A stretch of 13,094 nt of DNA, from assembly GCA_963736355.1 (NCBI GenBank), contig CAVTOO010000023.1, positions 1 through 13,094 on the forward strand. Direction: 5' to 3'. The position numbers and the translations under genes were made by a program. Of the stretch, positions 1-7,901 are shown piece by piece; position 1 is the first letter of the stretch; each line of letters opens with the position of its first letter. This DNA is from CAVTOO01 sp963736355. Its GTDB lineage: Bacteria > Pseudomonadota > Alphaproteobacteria > Rhizobiales > Xanthobacteraceae. Under the pieces are notes generated by a model. It saw nothing but the letters and a program-made list of their open reading frames with translations. It searched no databases and was not told the origin of the DNA.

Positions 1-1202
1 TTCATCACCGAGATATTGGCCGGCATCTGGAACACGCCGCCGCCGCAAAGCGTGCGCAGCTCATCGATGAAATGCGAGTAATTCTGCGTGCACCATTCCA
101 GCGCCGCATACATCATGCGCCGGTTGAAACAGACATAGCCGTTGCCCGGCCAGTCCTCGAAGGCGTTGATCTGGCCGTTGACCATGCCGGCGATCATCGC
201 CTCGTTGGCGGACAGCATGCCGAGCGTTTCGCGCACCGCCGGAATCTGATCGGCGCCGGTCGCGCCCGCGACCTTGTTGCAGAGCCCGACCAGGAGCTGC
301 ATCTTCGACCAGTAGCGCACATTGGACTGGTGATTGCCGAAGGCGTGGCTCGGCGTCTTGAAATAGATGTTGCGCGACAGCAGCGCATCGTCGTGGATGA
401 AGACGCGCTCCCACGGCACCTTCACCTCGTCGCAGAGCAGCATGGAATCGGATTCGTCGTATTTGTAGGACAGCGGCGAATCGAATTCCGACGTGCAATT
501 CATCTCCATCGGCTGGCGCGACCAGAGTTGCAGCCCCGGCGCATTGCAGGGAATGGAGCAGGTGATCGCCTGCTTCTTCTGGTCGGGCGCAAGCGGCAGC
601 ACATTGCCGATCCAGATTTCGTTGGCGAAGACCGCGCCGGTCGCCAGCATCTTCATGCCGGAAATCACCACGCCGTCGTCTTCCTCGCGCACGACCTGCA
701 GGGTCGGTATCGGGAGATTCTGCTTCTCGTAGAATTCCGGATTGCGCGCGGCCTGCGGCGGCAGCACCGCATAGACCGTGTAGAGGTCGTTGTCGCGGGC
801 GTATTTGTAATAGTTGAGAAGATTGTTGGCATTCGCAAACGGCTCGATCAGTTCGTCCGGCTTCATCGCCATGCCGGTGACGAACGACGCCACGTGATCG
901 GGCGAGCGGCCGAACATGCCATAGGTGAAATCGGCGATGCGCTTGTGGCCGATCATGCGGCGCTGCAGATCGTCGCGCGTTTTCGCGCGCAGGTAATAGA
1001 TCGAATGGCGCCCGCCATCCTCCTCGTAGGTCATCTCGGCGTGATTGGCCGGATCGGCCTTCATGTCGTAGAGCTCCGCCACCGTCTGCGCCGCATTGCG
1101 GAAGGCGGGATGACGCGTGACGTCGTCGACCTTCTCGGAACCGATATAGATGACGCGGCCGTCGCGCAGCGATTCCAGATGTTCTTTTCCGGTTCTCAGC
1201 AT
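1..1202 (-). CDS. HpaB/PvcC-family flavin-dependent aromatic monooxygenase, oxygenase component (C-terminus cut by window edge)
   Basis: The reverse strand is open without a stop from an ATG at 1202 to base 1, giving about 400 codons; family members are about 480-520 residues, so the C-terminal fifth is missing. The protein starts MLRTGKEHLESLRDGRVIYI and shows the 4-hydroxyphenylacetate 3-hydroxylase N-terminal pattern (GKEHLESLRDGR, HPAFRNAAQTVAELYD, MTYEEDGGRHSIYYL), then FGRSPDHVASF, MKMLATGAVFANE in the flavin/substrate domain, DEVKVPWERVFI, and SKMQLLVGLCNKVA in the helical C-terminal domain. A purine-rich site (GGAGACGG) precedes the ATG. The family uses FADH2 from a separate reductase to ortho-hydroxylate phenols or hydroxypyridines in the cytoplasm. 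The gene lies 13 bases after the MarR gene and is probably cotranscribed with it. It is one of only two larger genes here without a frame break. The exact substrate cannot be read from sequence. Confidence 0.9.
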   Translation of the reverse strand, partial: MLRTGKEHLESLRDGRVIYIGSEKVDDVTRHPAFRNAAQTVAELYDMKADPANHAEMTYEEDGGRHSIYYLRAKTRDDLQRRMIGHKRIADFTYGMFGRSPDHVASFVTGMAMKPDELIEPFANANNLLNYYKYARDNDLYTVYAVLPPQAARNPEFYEKQNLPIPTLQVVREEDDGVVISGMKMLATGAVFANEIWIGNVLPLAPDQKKQAITCSIPCNAPGLQLWSRQPMEMNCTSEFDSPLSYKYDESDSMLLCDEVKVPWERVFIHDDALLSRNIYFKTPSHAFGNHQSNVRYWSKMQLLVGLCNKVAGATGADQIPAVRETLGMLSANEAMIAGMVNGQINAFEDWPGNGYVCFNRRMMYAALEWCTQNYSHFIDELRTLCGGGVFQMPANISVM

Positions 1203-1215
1203 GTCCGTCTCCGGT

Positions 1216-1810
1216 TCAGCGCGCGGCTCTGCGGCCGGCTGGACGCTCTTCCCGCTCGATCCAGTCCAGCGCCAGGCCCGTGTTCTTCATGAATTTCTGA
1301 TTGAAGCGTACCAGCGTCCGGAATTCCTCGGCCGTGACGCCATCGAACAGAATGTCGTTGACGCTGCGGATGAAGGCGAAGGCGCAAGCAGCCGGCTCCT
1401 GCCCTGCCGCGTCAGCGAGATCAGAACGCCGCGCTTGTCCTTCGGGTTCGCATTCTTGCGTACATAACCCTTGGCGACGAGCTTGCGCACTTCACCGGTG
1501 ACATGCGGACCGGATCACTTCCAGAAAATCGGCGAGCGCGCCGATCGCGATGCCGGTCTCGCCCTGCAGCCGCAGCACGGCCATCAGCATGGTGTATTGC
1601 GCGCCGCTGACGCCGACCTTCTTCGCAATCGACTTTCGGATCTCGACGAGCCGTGCCTCGTTCAAAATCATGCGATGGATGAGGCGGCGGAATTCATGAT
1701 CGCTGCCTTCGATCAGCACCGCCGGGCGCGACACGCTGAGCGGCAACGGTCGCGCCGGATTTTCCTTCCGACGCGCGAAAAAGCGGGCCTGCGACGTTGA
1801 TGTTCATCAT
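1216..1810 (-). CDS. MarR-family transcriptional regulator (reading frame broken at three places)
   Basis: Three reverse-strand frames join into one MarR protein of about 197 residues. The N-terminus may start at the tandem ATGs at 1810/1807 (MMNINVAGPLF...) and joins the next frame if one T of the five-T run (1778-1782, written as A on the plus strand) is extra. The second stretch has LSVSRPAVLIEGSDHEFRRL and GVSGAQYTMLMAVLRLQGE. An extra base near 1514-1515 leads to GPHVTGEVRKLVAKGYV and then the wing, NPKDKRGVLISLTRQG. A third break near 1384-1388 leads to FIRSVNDILFDGVTAEEF and the stop at 1216-1218. The order dimer helix, winged HTH (D-R-G wing motif), dimer helix is intact. A TTG at 1746 is an alternative start without repair. 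MarR proteins usually repress their own operon and release on binding an aromatic ligand; the promoter palindrome just upstream fits autoregulation. It probably controls the downstream monooxygenase and perhaps the divergent hydrolase. Confidence 0.82.
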
Positions 1811-1820
1811 GAGCCTAAGT

Positions 1821-1848
1821 ATGATACCTAAGTCGACTTAGGTGTCAA
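1821..1848 (-). promoter_or_regulatory. Sigma70-like promoter of the MarR/monooxygenase unit
   Basis: On the minus strand TTGACA (1848-1843) is a consensus -35 box. It is followed by a 16-base spacer and TATCAT (1826-1821), a good -10 box. The first ATG of the MarR gene is at 1810, about a dozen bases below the -10, so the transcript would be leaderless or nearly so if that ATG is used. Assigned by eye; no transcript data. Confidence 0.6.
1826..1843. promoter_or_regulatory. 18-bp perfect palindrome, probable MarR operator
   Basis: ACCTAAGTCGACTTAGGT reads identically on both strands. It fills the whole spacer between the -35 and -10 boxes of the MarR promoter and touches both, the classic position for a repressor that blocks polymerase. 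Length and symmetry fit a MarR dimer site. A third copy of the half-site CCTAAGT lies at 1814-1820, 13 bases from the first half-site and next to the MarR start, so cooperative binding of a second dimer is possible. That the neighbouring MarR protein binds here is an inference from position. Confidence 0.7.
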
Positions 1849-1877
1849 TTGACGAAACACGGGGCTTTCTGATGATT
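1849..1877 (+). promoter_or_regulatory. Possible promoter for the hydrolase-isomerase unit
   Basis: TTGACG at 1849-1854 is a good -35 box that abuts the oppositely oriented TTGACA of the MarR promoter, so GTCAATTGAC at 1844-1853 is itself a 10-bp palindrome. With a 17-base spacer the -10 would be ATGATT at 1872-1877, which is weak. Transcription would start near 1884, just before the palindrome at 1889-1900. Confidence 0.4.
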
Positions 1878-1888
1878 TCAAGGCGTCA

Positions 1889-1900
1889 GTGAAATTTCAC
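1889..1900. promoter_or_regulatory. 12-bp palindrome GTGAAATTTCAC, copy 1 (before hydrolase gene)
   Basis: GTGAAATTTCAC is a perfect palindrome located just downstream of the predicted plus-strand start point and just before the first recognisable hydrolase codons. The same 12 bases occur once more in the window, at 9716-9727 before livH. Position suggests repression by blocking early transcription or by overlapping the start codon region. The binding protein is not shown by sequence; the GntR protein encoded at the end of the liv operon is the first candidate. Confidence 0.6.
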
Positions 1901-1905
1901 GAGCA

Positions 1906-2555
1906 CCGAGCACTGAAGGCGCGCTCGACATTTACAGACGTCAGAATATCGGCAATCCTTCCGGCTTCGGCGCAAGCCCCGCGTTGCTGATCGTCGACTT
2001 CGTCAACGGCTTCAACGATCCTGCAATGTTCGGCGGCGGCAATATTCCGCCGGCTATCGCAAGGACTGCGGGGCTTCTCGCTGCCGCGCGGCGCTGCAAT
2101 CATCCCGGTCGCCTTCACCCGCGTCGTCTATGCCGACGACGGCAGCGACGCCTCGGTGTTCAGTCTCAAGCTGCCGGGTCTGCTCGCGCTTACCGAAACG
2201 GCGCAACCGAGCCAGGTCGTCGACGCACTGGCCCCGCAGGCCGGCGAATACGTCATCCGCAAGACCCAGCCATCGGCCTTCTTCGGCACCGGCCTGGTCG
2301 GCTGGCTCGCGCAAAAGCGCGTCGACACCGTTCTCGTGACCGGCTGCACCACCAGCGGCTGCGTGCGCGCCAGCGTGATCGATGCCATGAGCCACAACTT
2401 CCGGACCATCGTGGTCTCCGACTGCGTCGGCGATCGCGCGCTGGCACCGCACGAAGCCAATCTCTTCGACATGGAACAGAAATATGCGGACCTGATGACC
2501 TGCGACGAGGTGATCGCAAAACTGCAGTCCGCCGTCACAGACAGGGATGAAGTGA
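1906..2555 (+). CDS. Isochorismatase-fold cysteine hydrolase, maleamate amidohydrolase-like (frame-broken; start unresolved)
   Basis: Recognisable sequence begins at 1909 (STEGALDIYRRQNIGNPS) and continues ALLIVDFVNGFNDP, AAIIPVAFTRVVYADDG, VIRKTQPSAFFGTGLVGWLA, GCTTSGCVRASVIDAM and DCVGDRALAPHEANLFDM, giving about 214 residues, normal for the family. The catalytic triad is visible: Asp at 1996-1998 (VDF), Lys at 2261-2263 (RKT) and nucleophilic Cys at 2360-2362 (SGC). The subgroup resembles N-carbamoylsarcosine amidase and maleamate amidohydrolase (NicF type), which release ammonia from an amide. An extra base at about 2086-2090 shifts the frame. A second extra base near 2543 would end the protein at TGA 2553-2555, one base before the next ATG; TGA 2548-2550 is the alternative. 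No ATG, GTG or TTG lies in frame between the TGA at 1873 and the conserved region; the codon where a start is expected (1906-1908) reads CCG. Confidence 0.82.
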
Positions 2556-2556
2556 A

Positions 2557-3305
2557 ATGGTCGATTCACTGGGCTTTCGCAGAGAAATTTGCCGTGGTGG
2601 CGCCGTCCACCAACACCATCGTGCAGCCGGAATTCGACGCGATGGCGCCGCGCGGCGTCACCAATCATTTCGGCCGCGTGCATATCCCGAACGACCCGAT
2701 CCGCAACGACGACGATTTCAATCAGCTGATCCAGAATATCCGCAGCGAACTGCTGCGCGCGATCGACCGCTGCATGACCTGCGAGCCGGATTATCTCGTC
2801 ATGGGCATGTCGTCGGAGACGTTCTGGGACGGGCTCGATGGCGCGACGAAGCTGAAGGAGCGGATCGAGAAGCATGCCGGCGTCAAATGCGCGATGGGTT
2901 CGGATGCCTCGCAGGCCGCGCTGAAGCAATATCCGGGCGTCAGGCGGCTCGGCGTCATCACGCCCTATATGCCGGTCGGCGACAGCCAGGTGCGGCGCTT
3001 TCTGACCGATTGCGGCTTCGAGGTTGTGCGGCTGAAGGGACTGAAATGCTCAAGCCCGACCGCCATCGCGCATGTCTCCGAGCGCGAGTTGCGCGACGCC
3101 ATCAACGAGGTGAACGGACCGGATGTCGATGCGGTCCTGCAGGTCGGCACCAATCTGGCGATGGCGCGGCTCGCCGGTCGTCGCCGAATTCTGGCTCGAC
3201 AAGCCGGTGATCGCGATCAACACCGCGACCTATTGGTGGGCCTTGCGCGAGAACGGCATCGAGGACAAGAAGGAAGGCTTCGGCTCGCTGATGCTGGAGC
3301 ATTGA
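2557..3305 (+). CDS. Maleate-isomerase-like Asp/Glu racemase superfamily protein (two frame breaks)
   Basis: The start ATG at 2557 (MVDSLGFRR) has AGGGA 10-15 bases upstream. After one extra base at about 2581-2585 the frame continues KFAVVAPSTNTIVQPEFD, GVTNHFGRVHIPNDP, YLVMGMSSETFWDG, RRLGVITPYMPVGDSQVRRF, LKGLKCSSPTAIAHV and VDAVLQVGTNLAMARL. A second extra base near 3171-3175 leads to PVVAEFWLDKPVIAINTATY and the stop at 3303-3305, about 248 residues, the usual size. The fold and APSTNT motif are those of maleate cis-trans isomerases, which convert maleate to fumarate. The two cysteines that maleate isomerases use are not where expected: the first motif reads GMSSET and the second QVGTNL. 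The gene follows the amidohydrolase directly, as in nicotinate-type lower pathways, so maleate or a substituted maleate is the likely substrate, but a different lyase or isomerase reaction is possible. Confidence 0.8.
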
Positions 3306-3320
3306 TCACCACGCTGGCCT

Positions 3321-4035
3321 TCATACGCCGAGGATCGCGACTCGAAGGTGAGGTCGGATCAGATCGCCCTGCGTAATATGCTTGCGCGATGACTCGATGT
3401 GGTGGCGCATGGCATCTGCGGCACCGGCGGCATCGCGCCGCGCAATCGCATCGAGGATCGCGCGATGCTCCTCGTCCACCCGACGAAGCTGCAGGTCGTC
3501 GCCGAGCGAAATGAACCAGAAGCGCAGCGAACGATCATGCAGCCGCGTGATGGTGTCGGCGAGCACCGGATTCCTGGCCGCCTGAGCGAAATCCGGTGAG
3601 TGGAATAGCCGGTCGAGATCCATCAGCTGCTCGCGGTCGCGGGCGCGGATCAGAGGGCCGGCCGAATCCAGAAGCACACGAAGCTGCGAAACGTCGGTCG
3701 GGGTCGCCCGCTCGGCCGCAAGGCCGACGCAGAACGGCTCGTTGACGAGCCGCACGTCGATGATCTGCAGAACCTGGTCGAGCGAGATGGTCTCGACCAT
3801 GACGCCCTTGCGCGGAATGACCTGCACCAGACCCTCCAGCATCAGCCGGTCGAGCGCCTGATGCACCGGCGTGCGCCCGATACTGAGCGTGCGGCTGATC
3901 TGCGCCTCGTTCAGATAGGCGCCGGGCCGAAACTCCATCCGGTTGATGCGCCGCTTGATCTCCAGATAGGCGCGGTCCCGCAAGCGACACCGGCGCCTCG
4001 GTAACCCGCGTTATGCGCCGCGCACGCTCCTGCAT
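3321..4035 (-). CDS. GntR-family transcriptional regulator with FCD ligand domain (one frame break)
   Basis: The probable start is ATG 4035 (MQERARRITRVTEAPVSL) with AAGG four bases upstream; an extra base at about 3980-3982 then shifts into RDRAYLEIKRRINRMEFRPG. The winged HTH (YLNEAQISRTLSIGRTPVHQ, LEGLVQVIPRKGVMVE) takes about the first 80 residues, and the rest is an FCD helical domain. Candidate metal/ligand residues are the histidines in DRLFHS, DEEHRAIL and RHHIESS. Corrected length is about 237 residues, typical for the VanR/FadR group. These proteins bind small carboxylates and usually repress catabolic and uptake genes. It is the last gene of the minus-strand liv-DUF2848-cupin series, seven bases after the cupin stop, and ends 15 bases from the convergent isomerase gene. 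A TTG start at 3983 would give an intact but N-terminally short version. Confidence 0.87.
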
Positions 4036-4042
4036 GGTGCCT

Positions 4043-4423
4043 TCAAGCCTCGGAGTAGAAATGCACTTCGAGCAGCAGGCATCCATTCTCCGACTTGAAC
4101 GGCCCATGATAGGCGCCGGGCGGCCGCACCGCATAGGTGTAGCCCTGGAAGTTCTCGCCGCCCTTGCCTTCTGCGTCGTTGCCGACGATCAGGTCGCCGG
4201 AAACGAGAAACACCTCTTCCCAATATTCATGCACGAAGGGCACGGTGGTATAGACGCCCGGCGCGAACCGCAGAAAGCGCGTGCGATTGCCTCGCTTGCC
4301 GATCTCGTCGAGTTCGCCCGCAATGATCTTCTGCTGAATGCCTTCCGGATAGCCCGGCGGCGTGTGCCAGCCGCTATCCATGTCGAGCGAGTGAAATTCC
4401 TTGTGCCCCTTGTGAAAGCCCAT
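4043..4423 (-). CDS. Small cupin-domain protein, possible metal enzyme
   Basis: ATG 4423 with a purine-rich site (AAGGATGAGG) opens a 126-residue protein beginning MGFHKGHKEFHSLDMDSGW. It is a single cupin barrel. Motif 1 is at about residues 56-76 (PGVYTTVPFVHEYWEEV), with His65 and Glu69 as likely ligands and Phe63 in place of the first His of the usual HxH. Motif 2 is RPPGAYHGPF with His106. Three ligands are enough for a 2-His-1-carboxylate site. It starts 14 bases after the corrected DUF2848 stop and ends seven bases before the GntR start, so it belongs to the operon. In the raw sequence it is read through from the DUF2848 gene as one longer ORF because of an extra base at 4468. Function is unknown: isomerase, dioxygenase or ligand binding are all open. 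Confidence 0.75.
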   Translation of the reverse strand: MGFHKGHKEFHSLDMDSGWHTPPGYPEGIQQKIIAGELDEIGKRGNRTRFLRFAPGVYTTVPFVHEYWEEVFLVSGDLIVGNDAEGKGGENFQGYTYAVRPPGAYHGPFKSENGCLLLEVHFYSEA

Positions 4424-4437
4424 GTCCTCATCCTTCG

Positions 4438-5091
4438 TCAGGCAGGGTCTCGAATCTTGTAGCCATGCTACGATCGAGCGGTTGAGCACCGGATCGTGCA
4501 ACTCCATTTCGAAGGAGGTGGCTGGACGGATGCCGCCATGTACCGCGAGCGTGCCGCAGAACATGGAAGTGCCCGCCTTCAAGCTGCCGCCGCCGGTGTA
4601 GAGCTCGATCAATTGCTCCGGCGTCCGCATCGCGGCGACCGAGCCCTCCTGATAGAGCGCTCGCGTTCGCCGTCGATCACCGCATGCGAACGCAGCATCA
4701 GCCGGTCCCAGTGCGCCGCCACATCCTGGAGCTTCCAGATCGTCCGGCTGACGGGTTTGGCGCACATCTGTTTCGACAGCGAGACATTGATGGTCTCGGC
4801 CTGGCGATCGGTATGATCGGAGCCGAGACCCACGAACAACTCATCACCGATGGCATGGATCACGAACTCGATCTCGCCGCTCGAGTTTTCGCCCAGCACT
4901 TCGATCGTGTCCGCGGTGGTCAGCAGCGAAGCTGCGTTCCGGTAGAAGATCGGCGTGGATTTCGGCCGCTTGACACCGATCGCTTCCAACTCGCGGATAT
5001 GCTTTTCGAGTGCGGCCACGTCGCGGCCGGTCCAGCCTGCCACCACAAGTGAGTGAATACGGCCAAGATCGAGTTCAAATTCAGCAGTCAC
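4438..5091 (-). CDS. DUF2848 family protein (two frame breaks)
   Basis: A GTG start at 5091 has a strong site GGGAGGAAG. The protein begins MTAEFELDLGRIHSLVVAGW and shows GWTGRDVAALEKHIRELEAIG, STPIFYRNAASLLT, LGENSSGEIEFV, VGLGSDHTDRQAE and VSLSKQMCAKPVSR, which I recognise as the DUF2848 family, distantly similar to fumarylacetoacetate-hydrolase-like proteins. A break at about 4660-4664 (one missing or two extra bases) leads to ALYQEGSVAAMRTPEQL, SMFCGTLAVHGGIRP and FEMELHDPVLNRSIV. An extra base at 4468 hides the natural ending HGYKIRDPA with TGA at 4438-4440. Corrected length is about 217 residues. No activity is established for the family to my knowledge; FAA-hydrolase relatives cleave C-C bonds or decarboxylate with Mg2+, so a hydrolytic lower-pathway step is possible. 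Confidence 0.75.
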
Positions 5092-5107
5092 GCTCTTCCT
5101 CCCGGTG

Positions 5108-5133
5108 GCTGCCGGCCCATATGGACCGGCAGC
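5108..5133 (-). other. Intercistronic hairpin between the binding-protein gene and DUF2848
   Basis: GCTGCCGG (5108-5115) and CCGGCAGC (5126-5133) are perfect 8-bp arms around CCCATATGGA, which can extend the stem inward. On the coding strand it lies just after the livK stop and is not followed by a T run, so it is not a standard intrinsic terminator. It may stabilise the binding-protein message or reduce read-through into the enzymes downstream. Confidence 0.5.
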
Positions 5134-5145
5134 GCTCGTTCTTCG

Positions 5146-6325
5146 TTATTGACCGGCCGGATAGCTGGCCAGCAGCGTCCACTTTCCGTCCTTCATCTCG
5201 ATGATGTAGACGGGCTTCAGCGCATCGCCGTTCGTCGCCGAACGAGATCGGTCCTTCGAGCGCAGGGAAGTCCTTCATCTTGCGCAACTCGTCCTTGATC
5301 GCCTCGCGCTCAGCCGCGAGCTTGGACGGATCGCCGGTGACCTTTGCGCGCTTCATGGCTTCGGCATACATCAGCACGATGTCGTAGGTCGCGGCGTCGA
5401 ACTGCGAAGACGCCGAGCGATCGATGCCGGCGGCCTTGGCGCGCTTCACGAATTCGGCTTCGAACTTCTTGGTGCGGTCGTTGAGCTCGGCATAGAAGGC
5501 GGTCGGAATCACGGTGCCGTCGCCGGCCTTGCCCATCAGCTTCGGCAGTTCCGGATCGGCGATGGTCGAGCCCGCGACCAGACGACCCTTGTGGCCCTGC
5601 CGGCGCATTTCCTGCACCAGACGCGTCGCAGCCTCCGGGCCCGATCCCACGCCGATCAGATCGGTCGGCTGGGAATTCAGCTGCGAAACCTGTGGCGCGA
5701 GATCGAACGCCTGGCTCTGGAAGGTGACACTGACCTTCGGATCGATGCCGCTCTTCTTCAGCAGCGCCGGCAGTACCTTTTCGCCCATCGTCTTCGACAT
5801 GACGTCGTCGGTCGCATAGGCGATGCTGGCGGAGCCCATCGGATAGCCCTTGTCCTTCAGCGCGCGCATGACGCGCTCGAACAGGAAGCCTTCGTCGGTT
5901 GTGTTGCGAAATGCGAATTTGTACGGCTCGGCCAGATTGGGCGCCGAAGAAGCCATCGACATCGAGGCGACGCCGGCGCGTTCGGCGGCCGGGAACACCA
6001 CGCGAACCTCGCTCGAGCTGAACGGCCCGACGACTGCCAGCACCTTGTCGTCCTCGGCGAGCTTGCGCACGCCGACCACGGCCTGATCGGGTTTGCCGGC
6101 GGTGTCGAAGGAGACGAGCTTCAGCTTCTTGCCGCCGACGCCACCGGCGGCGTTGATCTCCTCTAGCGCCATCTCGGCGGCGATCAGGTTGGTCTTGGAG
6201 AAGGTCGCGAACGGCCCGCCGCTCGAGGGCAGATAGCCGAGCGCGATTTCCTGCGACGCTGCAATCCCGGTGAAACCAGCGAGCCAGCCGGCTGCGATCG
6301 AAGCTGCAATCCATTTCCGTTTCAT
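5146..6325 (-). CDS. livK: ABC transporter periplasmic substrate-binding protein, LivK/leucine-binding type (one frame break)
   Basis: ATG 6325 is chosen because AAGGAG lies seven bases upstream; the ATG two codons earlier is too close to it. The protein starts MKRKWIAASIAAGWLAGFTG with a typical Sec signal peptide, cleaved near AAS/QE. It then shows the type I periplasmic binding fold: SSGGPFATFSKTNLIAAEMA, AAGGVGGKKLKLVSFDT, VLAVVGPFSSSEV, SMASSAPNLAEPYKFAFRNT and SSQFDAATYDIVLMYAEA. An extra base at 5233 diverts the raw frame; the repaired tail is KPVYIIEMKDGKWTLLASYP and ends at TAA 5146-5148, about 392 residues. It delivers ligand to the LivHM membrane pair. In this bacterial group such LivK-like proteins often bind aromatic acids rather than leucine, and the gene context supports that (inference). 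The symbol denotes the family, not leucine specificity. Confidence 0.9.
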
Positions 6326-6369
6326 GTTCATACTCCTTATGTGACTTTTCAAACCTGCTTTGCAGACAC

Positions 6370-7098
<729 letters not shown>

Positions 7099-7109
<11 letters not shown>

Positions 7110-7901
7110 GGCGGGCCTCCTTGTCCATGGCGGCCTCGGCCGGAACTCCCAGATAGATTTCCTGCACCCGGCGGTCCTGACGGATCTCCTTCGGCGTACC
7201 TTCGGCGATCTTCTTGCCGAAACTGATGACGACGACGTGCTCGCACAGCGCACCGACAAAATGCATGTCGTGCTCGACCACCAGCAACGTGACGTCACCG
7301 TGTTCGCAGATTTTACGCAGCTGCCGCTGCAGGTCGTCGGTTTCGGCCGGATTGAGGCCGGCTGCCGGCTCGTCGAGCAGGAGCAGCCGCGGATGCGCCA
7401 TCAGCGCGCGCACGAGCTCGATTCGCTTCTGCACGCCGTATGGCAGGCTGCCAACAGCGGCGCGCTCGTATTCGCCCAGTCCGGCATCGTGCAAAGCCGC
7501 GCGCGCCTCTTCGTTCCAGCGATTGTTGCGGGTGAGATTGACCGGCTGCAGCACGCCGAAAAAGCCGCGATTGCGCGAATGCTGGCCGACGATGACGTTT
7601 TCCAGCGCGTTCAGATGCGGCATCAGCCGCACATTCTGGAAGCTGCGGGCGACGCCATGATCGACCCTGCGGCTCGACGGCACGTATGTGATGTCCGCAC
7701 CGTCGAGGAGTATGCGAACCGCGATCGACCGGATAGACGCCGGTGATCAGATTGAAGACCGTGGTCTTGCCGGCGCCGTTCGGGCCGATCAGCGCAGTGC
7801 GCGATCCGCGACGGACGTCGAAGGTCAGATCGTCGATCACCGCGAGGCCGCCGAATTGCTTGGCCACATCGTTGAACTCGCAGGATATTGGGCGCGGTCA
7901 T
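7099..7901 (-). CDS. livG: ABC transporter ATPase, LivG type (two frame breaks)
   Basis: ATG 7901 overlaps the livM stop (ATGA). MTAPNIL is followed by an extra base at 7880, then EFNDVAKQFGGLAVIDDLTF and Walker A GPNGAGKTT with FNLITGVYPVD. An extra base near 7717 leads to RILLDGADITYVPSSRR, SFQNVRLMPHLNALENVIVG, signature region LPYGVQKRIELVRAL, Walker B RLLLLDEPAAGLNP and the switch VVEHDM. It ends MDKEARRAS with the stop at 7099-7101. Corrected length is 266 residues, as expected for LivG, which carries a longer insert than LivF. It partners LivF. Confidence 0.9.

Noticed and set aside
72..1292. Long plus-strand ORF of 406 codons
   Set aside because: It lies antisense to the monooxygenase, is rich in Arg/His/Val as expected for a shadow frame of GC-rich coding DNA, and has no family resemblance.
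4043..4765. Single DUF2848-cupin fusion protein
   Set aside because: Removing one base at 4468 gives a normal DUF2848 ending (HGYKIRDPA) followed by a ribosome site and ATG for the cupin.
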